DNA from: Myxococcales bacterium
GTDB lineage: Bacteria; Myxococcota_A; Polyangia; Polyangiales; Polyangiaceae
Direction: 5' to 3'
Assembly (NCBI GenBank): GCA_025355005.1
Contig: JANXLV010000133.1
Span: 1-43,459 of the forward strand
Length of the DNA: 43,459 nt
Positions 1-7,798 of this stretch are shown piece after piece (the first letter of the stretch is position 1; each line of letters begins with the position of its first letter). The position numbers were made by a program, and so were the translations under genes. The notes under the pieces are model-generated. The model saw only the letters and a list, made by a program, of their open reading frames with translations, was not told the DNA's origin and searched no databases.

Positions 1-331
1 TGACTCCCTCTACCGCAAGGCGAAGGCGACCTTCTCGGGCACCATCACCCTTCCCGCCGCCTGCACCATGGGCGCGCCGTGCGCGACCATCCAGAGCGCG
101 ATGTCCTCCGCGTTCGACAGCGTGACGTGCACCGGCACCACCAGCTGTGACTGCGTGGTGAAGAGCCACACGGACGTGGATGACGGCTCCACCTTCACGG
201 TGAGCGGCAACACTCTCACTACCTCCGGCGGCAACACGTACGACTTCTGCGTGAAGGGCGGCCAGATGACGGAGCGTCAGACGGACTCGAGCGCGACGGA
301 CCCCGGCAACTTCTCGCTCACCAAGCGCTGA
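1..331 (+). CDS. C-terminal part of an unrecognised Cys-containing exported protein (partial at left edge)
   Basis: The reading frame is open from base 2 and ends at the TGA at 329-331, so the gene begins outside the window. The visible 109 residues contain two close cysteine groups (TSCDC, and single Cys in PAACT, APCAT, VTCTG and YDFCV), and are rich in Thr, Ser, Asp and Gly. This is the composition of myxobacterial exported lipoproteins, and resembles in style the lipoprotein at 38499-39017, though I cannot show homology. No catalytic motif is visible. The signal peptide or lipobox, if any, would lie upstream of the window. Function unknown. Confidence 0.6.
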   Translation, partial: DSLYRKAKATFSGTITLPAACTMGAPCATIQSAMSSAFDSVTCTGTTSCDCVVKSHTDVDDGSTFTVSGNTLTTSGGNTYDFCVKGGQMTERQTDSSATDPGNFSLTKR

Positions 332-371
332 GACCGCGTCCGTCGTCGCGGACGGGCTATGCTCGCCCGGA

Positions 372-1172
372 ATGGCCTCTGACCTCCGGGCGAGACGCGC
401 GACCGCCGCCGACTACATGACCTTCGCGCGGCTCTTCCCGGAGCTCGCGGTTCCCGATCCGCTGCCATCACCCGAGCAGTTCGTGGAGCGGATGGTCCCT
501 CGCATCGTCATCATCGAGGACGACGGCGGCGCTCTCGGATACGGCTTCTCTCATCTGTACGGACAGACCACCCACGTCGTGCACGTGGTCGCCGCGAAGG
601 ACGCGCGCGGACGCGGCGTGGGCGCGGCGATCATGAAGGAGCTCCGCGCGCGCGCCGAGAGCGAGGGATGCACCCGATGGTTCCTCAACGTGAAGCAAGA
701 GAACGTGCCCGCCATCAAGCTGTACGAGCGCATGGGCATGTCGCGCGAGAGCGAAGGATGGACGCTGCGCATGCCATGGAAGGCGCTCGACGCGTTGCCG
801 GATGCCCAGATCGAGGCGACCGCGTACACGCCTGATTCGGCCGAGGACAAGGAGCTGGCGAAGCGCTTCGACCTGGACCTGGCGCGCATCGAGGCGCTCC
901 GACAGCGGCCGGATGTCGCGGTCCTTGCCCTGAAGGATGACGTGGGCCCCAAGGCGTTCGCCGCGTTCGATCCCACGTTCCCCGGCATCTATCCCATCCG
1001 CGTCGCGAAGCCGAACCTTGCCAAGCCGCTCATGAAGGAGCTCCTGCCCCTGGCGAAGCACGACTACGTGAACGTGTGGGTTGAAGAGAACCGCGCGCTG
1101 AAAGACCTGCTCATCAGCGCGGGCGCCGCGCTGCAGTTCGCCATCTACAGGATGGGGTCGGCGCTCTGCTGA
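372..1172 (+). CDS. GNAT-family N-acetyltransferase
   Basis: This 266-residue protein should transfer an acetyl group from acetyl-CoA to an amine; the substrate cannot be read. Residues about 6-128 form a GNAT domain: the acetyl-CoA pyrophosphate loop RGRGVG lies at 79-84 after the strand THVVHVVAA, and the later NVPAIKLYERMGM at about 111-123 is the usual beta5/helix segment. Residues 130-266 are a second alpha/beta region without a clear CoA loop, so it may be a degenerate second GNAT lobe. The ATG at 372 follows the previous stop by 40 bases. It converges on the HD gene, 28 bases away. Cytoplasmic; no membrane segment. Confidence 0.8.
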   Translation: MASDLRARRATAADYMTFARLFPELAVPDPLPSPEQFVERMVPRIVIIEDDGGALGYGFSHLYGQTTHVVHVVAAKDARGRGVGAAIMKELRARAESEGCTRWFLNVKQENVPAIKLYERMGMSRESEGWTLRMPWKALDALPDAQIEATAYTPDSAEDKELAKRFDLDLARIEALRQRPDVAVLALKDDVGPKAFAAFDPTFPGIYPIRVAKPNLAKPLMKELLPLAKHDYVNVWVEENRALKDLLISAGAALQFAIYRMGSALC

Positions 1173-1199
1173 CGGTGTATGACGCGCGCGCTTTCCCTG

Positions 1200-2162
1200 T
1201 CAGAGACCGAAGCGCGCCGGATCCTTCTTGATCAGATCGACGTACGCCTCGTTGGGGAGACGAGCCTCGATCTCGCCGGAGTCGATCGCGCTTTCGAGCT
1301 TGCGCTTGATGTCGCCGATGAGGCGCGACGGGCGAAGATCGAACGCGCGCATGACCTCGTCGCCGACGCCGGTGGGCAGCGGCGGGAGCTTCGCGTCCTC
1401 CGCGGCAAGCAACGCGATGCGCGCGGCGAGCTCGTCGATCTGGGAGAGGCCCTTTCGCTTCTTCTCCGGGCGCTTCGTGGTGATGTCCGCGCGCGCCAGG
1501 CACATGAGGTCGTCGAGGTGCGTACCGAGCTCACGCGCAAAGCGACGCACGGCGCTGTCCGTCCACGACGGCTCGTACTGGTTGGCGCGAAGATGGTGGA
1601 GCACGAGGAAACGCACGGTGTCCTTCAGCGCCGGCTCGGGCGAGAAGAGCGGCAACCTGCGCTCCATCTTGTCGAACATGCGCGCCCCGACCTCTGCATG
1701 CCCGAGGAAGTGCACCTTGCCGTCGGGCGAGATGCTGCGCGTCTTCACCTTGCCGATGTCGTGAAAGAGCGAGGCCCAGCGCACCTCGAGGCGCGGCACC
1801 GCCTGACGCACGACCTGCTTCGTGTGCTTCCACACGTCCTTGTGACGCCACTCACCATCGCCGAAGCCGATGAGCGCGTGCACTTCCGGGAAGAGCGCGG
1901 GCAGCACCCCCGACGCGGCGAGCACGTCGAGACCGAGCTCCGGATCGTTCCCCATCACGACGCGGTCGAGTCGATCACGCACACGGCGCGCGTCGAGCTC
2001 AGTGGCGCGCGTGAGGTCGGCGCCAGTCGCGAACAGCTGCACGCCGAGCATGTGCCCCTTTTCGGCCGCGGTCGCAGCCTGCTCCAGCGCGTCGACAGCG
2101 CGGTCTGCCGCTGCGGCGGTCGGCTCGGCGGCCGGATCGCGGGGGGGGTCGGTCTGCGGCAT
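1200..2162 (-). CDS. HD-domain protein like the C-terminal half of CCA-adding tRNA nucleotidyltransferases, without the catalytic head
   Basis: The protein has 320 residues. Residues about 50-250 match the RNA-binding/HD portion of bacterial CCA-adding or poly(A) polymerase enzymes: the ELDARRVRDRLDRVVMG segment, the LAASGVLPALFPE helix, then an HD domain with His113, the pair His134-Asp135 in SLFHDIGKVKTR, and HFLGH around 151-155. The N-terminal nucleotidyltransferase domain with its GxSxR and DxD motifs, which occupies the first 150 residues of a normal enzyme, is absent; instead there is a short Ala/Pro-rich leader. Metal-dependent phosphohydrolase activity is a reasonable inference, CCA addition is not. 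The ATG at 2162 lies 86 bases downstream of the tetR stop on the same strand. Confidence 0.75.
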   Translation of the reverse strand: MPQTDPPRDPAAEPTAAAADRAVDALEQAATAAEKGHMLGVQLFATGADLTRATELDARRVRDRLDRVVMGNDPELGLDVLAASGVLPALFPEVHALIGFGDGEWRHKDVWKHTKQVVRQAVPRLEVRWASLFHDIGKVKTRSISPDGKVHFLGHAEVGARMFDKMERRLPLFSPEPALKDTVRFLVLHHLRANQYEPSWTDSAVRRFARELGTHLDDLMCLARADITTKRPEKKRKGLSQIDELAARIALLAAEDAKLPPLPTGVGDEVMRAFDLRPSRLIGDIKRKLESAIDSGEIEARLPNEAYVDLIKKDPARFGL

Positions 2163-2248
2163 GAAAAAAGGGAACTCCGAAGAGGGGCGGCGGATCTAGC
2201 ACAAGTCCGCCAGCGACGACGACAACGACGTTGGAGCCCGACCGCGAC

Positions 2249-2917
2249 CTACGAACGGCGATGGACCGTGAGCGCGTCCAGTCTGTGGACGATCGCGGTT
2301 CTCGCGCGCTTCAGCGCGTCCGGGTCCAGCAGCAATTGCCTCGCCCAGTTCCCGCCCATCTCCAGCGCGTGAAGCTCGAAGGCCAGCTGCTTCGCGTCCG
2401 TGTCCTTCTTCACGTGACCCAGGCGGATCGCATCGAGCACTGCGCTCTCCAGGAAATCCAGCCACTCGCGCATCGTCTCCGCGATGCGATCGCGCACCTT
2501 GCCGGGCCGCGAGTCGAACTCCGCCGACGCCGACGCGAAGAAGCAACCGCCACGAAAGGTGTCGTGATCCACGTAGTCGAGCCACGCGGTGCAGAGGCGG
2601 AGCAGGCGCGGGAGACCTTCGGGCTCGAGCAGCGCGGGCTCGATGATGGTGGAGAAGTAGACGCCGCGCGCAGCCTCCACGGTCGCGAGCTGCAGCGCCT
2701 CCTTCGAGCCGAAGTGCGCAAACAATCCTGCCTTGCTCACGCCGAGCGACGTCGCGAGATGGCCGATGCTGAGCCCTTCGAGGCCCTGCGTCGACGACAG
2801 GTCCATCGCCCTCTCCAGGATGCGCGCGTGCGTCTCTTCACCGCGCACCAGACGAAGGTCGCGGCGGGCAGTGGGCGCCGGCTCGCGCACGGGCTCGCGT
2901 GTTCCCCGGCCGCTCAT
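2249..2917 (-). CDS. TetR-family transcriptional regulator
   Basis: The product is a 222-residue one-component repressor. Residues about 28-75 form the TetR DNA-binding domain: ARILERAMDLSS, then GLSIGHLATSLGVSKAGLF and AHFGSKEAL, the canonical helix-turn-helix followed by the YxHF-like recognition segment (here FAHFGSK). The rest is the ligand-binding helical domain, which contains RGGCFFASASAEF. I chose the ATG at 2915-2917 because it overlaps the stop of the oxidoreductase gene as ATGA; a longer frame reaches 3055 but lies within the upstream gene. Translational coupling to the flavin oxidoreductase suggests that it controls that gene, probably through the palindromes at 4141-4187 and in response to an electrophile or the enzyme's substrate. 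Confidence 0.88.
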   Translation of the reverse strand: MSGRGTREPVREPAPTARRDLRLVRGEETHARILERAMDLSSTQGLEGLSIGHLATSLGVSKAGLFAHFGSKEALQLATVEAARGVYFSTIIEPALLEPEGLPRLLRLCTAWLDYVDHDTFRGGCFFASASAEFDSRPGKVRDRIAETMREWLDFLESAVLDAIRLGHVKKDTDAKQLAFELHALEMGGNWARQLLLDPDALKRARTAIVHRLDALTVHRRS

Positions 2918-4125
2918 GCGAGCCCCAGGCGCATGATGCGCGTGCGCGAGAGGAAGAGATCGAAGAACAGGTAGTAGGCGATCGAGAGCCACGTCGAGAG
3001 CTTGGGATCGGGCGCGTCGCCATGAGCCATTCGCCGGATCTGCATCCATGACCACGCGCCGTCTGCGAGCGCGTTGAACGATTTCAGGAAGACGGCCTTC
3101 ATGGTCACCTCGGAGCGATCGACGCTACCGTCGAGGAGACGGCGAGGGAAGTCAGGATCGATCGCGAGCGGCCGCGCCATCCCGATGACGTCGACGACGC
3201 CCTCCGTGAGCGCCCCCTCCATCACCTTGCGCGAGCGAAAGCCGCCCGTGAGCATGATGGGCACCGATGTGAGGTCGCGGACCGCGCGCGCGAACTCGAG
3301 AAAATAGGCCTCGCGCGAGGCGGTGCTCGTGCCGGCAAAGAGCGTGGGCGACTCGTAGTTGCCGCCGGAGATCTCGAGCAGGTCGATGCCCTCGCCATCG
3401 AGCATCCGCACGACCGCGGCAAAGTCTTCCTTGTCGAAGCCGCCGCGCTGGAAGTCCGCGCTGTTCAACTTCACACCGACGGCGGTGGTGCTCTTCACCG
3501 ACGCGCGAATCGTGCGGATCACGCGAATGAGGATGCGTGCGCGGTTCTCGATGGAGCCGCCCCACTGATCCTCGCGGAGGTTCGTGCGCGGCGAGAGGAA
3601 CTGCGACAGCAGGTAGCCGTGCGCCGCATGGATCTGCACGCCGGTGAACCCCGCTCGTTCTGCGATCTCCGCCGCGCGTCCGAAGCGCGCGATGATCTCC
3701 TCGATCTCCTCCTCGCGAAGCGCGCGCGGCCGACCGAAGCTCGCGAACATCTTCACGGCAGGAACCGCGGACGGCGCGACTGGCTCGCGCGCGACGAAGC
3801 GCGGCGTCTGGCGACCTGCGTGATTGAGCTGCATCCAGACCTCCGCCCCGTTGACGCGCGCCGCAGTGGCCCACGCCTCCAGCATCGGCAACGCGCGGTC
3901 ATCCTCGACCACAACGTCGCGGGGCCGTGCACGCGCCGAGCGATCGACCATGACGTGCCCGGTGATGAGCAGCGCCGCGCCGCCCTCGGCCCACCGGCGG
4001 TAGAGGCGCGCGAGCTCCGGCGTCGGGTCCTCGTGCGGGTCGGAGAGCGCCTCCTCCATCGCGGCCTTCGCGAGGCGATGCTGGAGGACCGTTCCATTGG
4101 GCAACCGAAGCGACGTTTCGAGCAT
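2914..4125 (-). CDS. NADH:flavin oxidoreductase of the old yellow enzyme family
   Basis: This 403-residue FMN-dependent TIM-barrel ene-reductase would reduce activated C=C bonds using NAD(P)H. Visible family marks are MQLNHAGRQTPR in the first third, the signature HAAHGYLLSQFLSP with the substrate-binding His pair and the Tyr proton donor, then GGSIENRARI, GVKLNS, the FMN-phosphate loop LTGGFRS and VDVIGMARPL. The C-terminal 25 residues are hydrophobic (SIAYYLFFDLFLS), unusual for the family and perhaps a membrane contact. ATG at 4125 is preferred; an in-frame GTG at 4131 is possible. It is cotranscribed with tetR through an ATGA overlap, and preceded by two operator-like palindromes. Confidence 0.88.
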   Translation of the reverse strand: MLETSLRLPNGTVLQHRLAKAAMEEALSDPHEDPTPELARLYRRWAEGGAALLITGHVMVDRSARARPRDVVVEDDRALPMLEAWATAARVNGAEVWMQLNHAGRQTPRFVAREPVAPSAVPAVKMFASFGRPRALREEEIEEIIARFGRAAEIAERAGFTGVQIHAAHGYLLSQFLSPRTNLREDQWGGSIENRARILIRVIRTIRASVKSTTAVGVKLNSADFQRGGFDKEDFAAVVRMLDGEGIDLLEISGGNYESPTLFAGTSTASREAYFLEFARAVRDLTSVPIMLTGGFRSRKVMEGALTEGVVDVIGMARPLAIDPDFPRRLLDGSVDRSEVTMKAVFLKSFNALADGAWSWMQIRRMAHGDAPDPKLSTWLSIAYYLFFDLFLSRTRIMRLGLA

Positions 4126-4140
4126 GCCCACACTATATGA

Positions 4141-4156
4141 ACGAACGATCGTTTGT
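4141..4156. promoter_or_regulatory. Operator-like palindrome 1 upstream of the oxidoreductase/tetR pair
   Basis: The 16 bases read ACGAACGATCGTTTGT: a perfect 10-base core AACGATCGTT (4144-4153) and 14 of 16 bases in dyad register. It lies 15 bases upstream of the oxidoreductase ATG, where a bound repressor would block transcription. The size and AT-flanked dyad suit a TetR dimer. Inference that the downstream tetR product binds here. Confidence 0.55.
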
Positions 4157-4171
4157 AAATCGACAGGTTGT

Positions 4172-4187
4172 TATACGTACGTTCGAT
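4172..4187. promoter_or_regulatory. Operator-like palindrome 2
   Basis: This site contains the perfect 8-base dyad ACGTACGT (4175-4182). Read on the minus strand it gives CGAACGTACGT, matching CGAACGATCGT of site 1 except for the two central bases. The dyad centres are 30 bases apart, about three helical turns, so two dimers could sit on the same DNA face. Confidence 0.45.
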
Positions 4188-4365
4188 TTATTCCCCACTA
4201 AGCCGGGCGTGGCGGGGGGAGAATGATCCACCACGGAGACGCGTTTGAGCACGGTCCCGACGTTGCTGGAGCAGGATGCCCGTGCAACAGTTTGCGCCCG
4301 GAAACGGGATGCGCTCGACCGCACGAGAAGCGTCCCGTCACTGAGCCCCTGAAAGGTGCCAGCGA

Positions 4366-5043
4366 ATGAGCGCACGAATTCTCGTATCGGCGAGCCTGCT
4401 TGCCACCATCTTCATCGCGTGTAGCGGAGCCACGCCCAGCGACGTGATCGACACCACTGGGTCATCCCAGTTCGGAACCAACCCCTCGCCTTCCGCCAGC
4501 AGCGGAAGCGGCTCGGGCAACGGGACTGGTAGCGGTGGCGGCGGTGGTGGCGACACGGGCGGTGGCGGTGGCGGTGGCGGAGGCGGAGGCGGCACCCCGG
4601 ATGCCGGCGGCGGTGGCGGAACCGATGCGGGGACCAGCGCAGACAGCGGCGGCGGCGGGACCACGGGCCCCGGCATCTACTGCGGCGCCGACCCGAGCGA
4701 CAAGGCGGTCTACTGCGCCAACAAGACGCAGGAGTGCTGCGGCACGAAGGCCTTCGGCGATCCGAACTTCTCGTACGCCTGCGTGGCGAACGGTGGCTCG
4801 TGCACCGGCGTCCCGATCCATTGCGACGATCACACGGACTGCCCCGGCGCCCAGGTCTGTTGCGGCACGTTCGATCAGGCGTCCGGCTATCTCTCCGTCG
4901 AGTGCAAGACGGCATGCACCAGCACCGGCGCCACCACCGGCATCCGTATGTGCGATCCCGGCGCAGCAACCGACGAGTGCACGAGCATCGGCAAGACCTG
5001 CACCCAAAGCGGCTCCCTGACCGGCTTCTACCGCTGCAACTGA
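4366..5043 (+). CDS. Cys-rich lipoprotein with long Gly-rich linker
   Basis: A 225-residue predicted outer-surface lipoprotein. The signal peptide MSARILVSASLLATIFIAC ends in a good lipobox with Cys19. Residues about 40-103 are an almost pure Gly/Ser/Thr/Asp linker coded by a GGC/GGT run. The C-terminal 120 residues carry about 14 cysteines, including two CC pairs (QECCGTK and QVCCGTF), so a disulfide-held extracellular domain of two related halves is likely. No enzyme motif is visible. The linker type is common in myxobacterial surface lipoproteins. It is divergent from the oxidoreductase gene; the intervening 240 bases hold the operators above and nothing else I can support. Confidence 0.8.
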   Translation: MSARILVSASLLATIFIACSGATPSDVIDTTGSSQFGTNPSPSASSGSGSGNGTGSGGGGGGDTGGGGGGGGGGGGTPDAGGGGGTDAGTSADSGGGGTTGPGIYCGADPSDKAVYCANKTQECCGTKAFGDPNFSYACVANGGSCTGVPIHCDDHTDCPGAQVCCGTFDQASGYLSVECKTACTSTGATTGIRMCDPGAATDECTSIGKTCTQSGSLTGFYRCN

Positions 5044-5059
5044 GCTCCGGTACTGCCGT

Positions 5060-6148
5060 TCAGACTAGCTGGGATTGGGATTGGGGGCTCGGGATCGACG
5101 GCAGCGCGTCCTCGGTGAACGCGCGGAGCTCTTCGCTCACCTTGCGGAGGTATTGCTGCTTCACGTGGAACGGCAGGAACGCGCTCTTGAAGCCGCTCAC
5201 GATGACCTGCTTGAGATCGGCGAGCGTGAACCCCATCTCCTTGTGACAGAGCCAGAGCTCGCGCGACACGCTCGTGTCGGTGACGAGGCGGTTGTCCGTG
5301 TTGACGGTCACGCGCAGACCAAGGTTCTTGTACAGCTTGATCGGGTGGCTCGGCAGGTCGCGGATCGCGCCGGTCTGCACGTTGGATGACGGGCAGCACT
5401 CGAGCGCGATGCGATGGTCGTTCACGTAGTGGAGCAGGTCGCCGTTCTCGCGCAGGCGGCAGCCGTGGCCGATGCGGTGCGCGCCGCAGACGTGAATGGC
5501 CTGCGCGATCGACTCGGGGCCGTACGCTTCGCCTGCGTGGATGGTCACGTTGATGTTGTTGTCGCGGACCAGCTGGAAGCTCTTCTTGTGGTGCTTCGCA
5601 GGGTGATCGTACTCGGCGCCCGCGAGGTCGAACCCGACGACGCCGCGGCCCTTGTACGCGACCGCGAGCTCCGCCATCTCGAGCGACGTCTCCGGCGAAA
5701 CGTTGCGGATGCCGCAGATGATCACGTTCGACTCGATGCCGTACTTCTCCTGCGCGGCACGCAGGCCTTCGAGCACGGCCTCGACCACGGTGGTGAGCGC
5801 GAGGCCACGCCGCGTGTGCAGCATGGGCGCGTACCGCACTTCCATGTATCTTACATTCTCTTTGGCTGCGTCTTCCGCGAGCTCGTAGGCGATGCGCGTG
5901 AGCGCGTCCGCCGTCTGCATCACGCGAAGGGTCACGTCGAACGCCTTCAGGTACTCGACGAGCGAGCCGCAGTTCTGTCCAAGGTTCATCGCCGCGCGGA
6001 GACGGTCTTCATCGCGGGCGGGGAGCTCGACCTTCTGCTTCTCGGCGAGGTCAAGGATGGTGGTGAGCCGCAGCGAGCCGTCCAGATGGACGTGCAGGTC
6101 GGTCTTGGGGAGCTTCTCGATGAGCTCCAGCGGAATGTGTTTCGCCAT
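5060..6148 (-). CDS. add: Adenosine deaminase
   Basis: This 362-residue zinc enzyme converts adenosine or deoxyadenosine to inosine and ammonia in purine salvage. The metal and catalytic residues are all present: His19 and His21 in DLHVHLDGS, His204 and the catalytic Glu207 in IHAGEAYG, His224/His228 in AHRIGHG, and Asp285 in VNTDNRL. The last motif has Asn286 where the vertebrate and E. coli type has Asp, as in the actinobacterial-type enzymes. The length is normal. It starts 3 bases after the histidine kinase stop and is the last gene of the minus-strand array, so it is probably co-transcribed with a signalling gene. Dyad copy 1 lies inside it at 5845-5855. Confidence 0.93.
   Translation of the reverse strand: MAKHIPLELIEKLPKTDLHVHLDGSLRLTTILDLAEKQKVELPARDEDRLRAAMNLGQNCGSLVEYLKAFDVTLRVMQTADALTRIAYELAEDAAKENVRYMEVRYAPMLHTRRGLALTTVVEAVLEGLRAAQEKYGIESNVIICGIRNVSPETSLEMAELAVAYKGRGVVGFDLAGAEYDHPAKHHKKSFQLVRDNNINVTIHAGEAYGPESIAQAIHVCGAHRIGHGCRLRENGDLLHYVNDHRIALECCPSSNVQTGAIRDLPSHPIKLYKNLGLRVTVNTDNRLVTDTSVSRELWLCHKEMGFTLADLKQVIVSGFKSAFLPFHVKQQYLRKVSEELRAFTEDALPSIPSPQSQSQLV
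5845..5855. repeat. TGYA-N3-TRCA dyad, copy 1 (in add)
   Basis: TGTA-TCT-TACA; with flanks ATGTA/TACAT gives five-base perfect arms. Gene-strand codons AAT-GTA-AGA-TAC-ATG-GAA include AGA and GTA, which are rare in this window. Confidence 0.8.
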
Positions 6149-6151
6149 GTC

Positions 6152-7750
6152 TCAGTGTATCACCTCTTTCGCGATCGCGCGCGGCAGGAGGAACTCGAAC
6201 GACGCCAGCGCTCGAGACGGCGACACCGCAGAATTTTCAGCGGGAAGCAACGCGACGGACGCGCCGACGTCCATCACGATGCGACGCACGATCGCGAGCC
6301 CCAGTCCCGTCCCTGTCGCCTTTGTCGTGAAGAACGGATCGAAGAGGTGCTTCCGCACGTCCTCCGGCAGCGGGTCGCCCTCGTTGGTGATGACCAGCCG
6401 CACCGACGCCTCCGTCGACGTGGCCACGACGCTCACGGTTCCGCCGGTCGCGACGTGCTGGAACGCGTTGACCACCACGTTCAGAAGGGCGCGACGGAGC
6501 AGCGCTTCGTCGGTGCGCACCATGAGATCCTCGCTTACGCGGATGTCGAGCGTGGGTTTCATGCGCTCGTAGGACTCGTCGTGCTTCGCCGCATAGAGCA
6601 CCTCGGCGATCAATGGCGCGAGCGATGTCGGGACCAGGTTCGGCTCGCGCGTACTCGCGAACTCCAGGAGGTCGGTCACCAGCCGCTGCAACCGCTCGCC
6701 CTCTTCGCGCAGGATGACGAGCAGATCGCCGAACACGGGCGCGCTGCCTCCGTTTCGCTCCAGCGCAGACAGCGCGTTGAACATCACCGCGAGCGGGTTC
6801 CGCACCTCGTGCGCGAGCACCGCGGCCATCTCGCCCACGGCCGCAAGGCGCTCACGACGGACCATCTCCAAGCGCAGCCCCCGGATGCGCAGCGCGGCTC
6901 CGACCTGCGCTGCAAACAGCTGCACCGCCACGAAGTCGTGCTCCGTGAGATCGTGCCCGGTCACCGCGAGCACATGGCTGATGTCCGCGGCTGTCCGGAT
7001 CGGACACCAGGCGCTGCGCACGACCCGCGAGCGCGCCATGCTCTCGCCCAGCGCAACCGCACGCGACACGTCGCCCGGCTGCACCTGCGGAAGGTTGTCG
7101 AGGAAGATGGCCTCACCGGTCCGAAGCACCTCGACGAGCACCGGCGTGGCGGAGCGCGGTAGCAGCTTGTCGACGAGTGAACGGCCGTAGTCGCCGACGG
7201 GGTCGCCCGCGCGCGCGATGATCCGCTTCGTTACCGACCCATCCCGCACGATCTCCGTGAACGCCACCGTCCAGCCCAGCGCGCGGAACACCGGCTCGCT
7301 CGCGTCGAGCAACGCTTCGGCACCGTCGAGCGTGCTCGGCAGGTGTGCGAGCCGCCCCATGAGCGCCTCCGCGCGGCTCGCGTCCGTGACGTCGCGCGCA
7401 GTGAGGAGCCAGCGCGAACCGGCGAGCCGCACCCAGCGAACGTCCGCCGTCACGCTGGCGCCATCCGTGCGGATGAATCGCAGAAGGCACGTGGCGGGTA
7501 GCGGCCATCCCTGCGCGCGCTGGAAATCAAGCAAGCGGAACCGATCCAGCGCGTTCTCCGGAAGGATAGAGGCCAGGCGACGCCCGACCAGCTCCTTGCC
7601 GAGCCCGATCATCTCCCGCGCCGCCGCGTTCGTCTGCTCGATGACCAGCTCGTCGACGAGGAGCACCGGGTCCGGCAGCGCGTCGAGCACCTCACGCGTG
7701 GAGAGGCCCGGCTTCGGACGCTTTGCCTTGGCGGTGCCCCTGTTCTTCAC
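6152..7750 (-). CDS. Soluble sensor histidine kinase (PAS-GAF-HisKA-HATPase)
   Basis: The protein has 532 residues and no membrane segment. Residues about 18-125 are a PAS domain (LDALPDPVLLVDE, then TARDVTDASRAE), about 140-290 look like a GAF domain, and 300-365 are the dimerisation/phosphoacceptor domain with His314 in VLAHEVRNPLAVM. The ATPase domain has the N box with Asn428 (NVVVNAFQHV), a G1-like ITNEGDPLPEDV in which the usual Asp-x-Gly is replaced by GDP, the F box DPFFTTKATG, and the G2 box TGLGLAIVRRI. No response regulator is adjacent, so its partner is unknown. It lies 48 bases after the TPR peptidase gene and 3 bases before add. Confidence 0.9.
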   Translation of the reverse strand: MKNRGTAKAKRPKPGLSTREVLDALPDPVLLVDELVIEQTNAAAREMIGLGKELVGRRLASILPENALDRFRLLDFQRAQGWPLPATCLLRFIRTDGASVTADVRWVRLAGSRWLLTARDVTDASRAEALMGRLAHLPSTLDGAEALLDASEPVFRALGWTVAFTEIVRDGSVTKRIIARAGDPVGDYGRSLVDKLLPRSATPVLVEVLRTGEAIFLDNLPQVQPGDVSRAVALGESMARSRVVRSAWCPIRTAADISHVLAVTGHDLTEHDFVAVQLFAAQVGAALRIRGLRLEMVRRERLAAVGEMAAVLAHEVRNPLAVMFNALSALERNGGSAPVFGDLLVILREEGERLQRLVTDLLEFASTREPNLVPTSLAPLIAEVLYAAKHDESYERMKPTLDIRVSEDLMVRTDEALLRRALLNVVVNAFQHVATGGTVSVVATSTEASVRLVITNEGDPLPEDVRKHLFDPFFTTKATGTGLGLAIVRRIVMDVGASVALLPAENSAVSPSRALASFEFLLPRAIAKEVIH

Positions 7751-7798
7751 GCGAGCCTGTCATATCCAAACTGGGGGGCGGGCGCCATCCCCGCCTTC

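Noticed and set aside
4223..4369. 48-codon frame with a G-rich ribosome-like site and an ATGA overlap with the Cys-rich lipoprotein
   Set aside because: Third positions lack the strong G/C preference of real genes here, and the peptide shows no feature. It could still be a leader peptide, but there is no support beyond the overlap.
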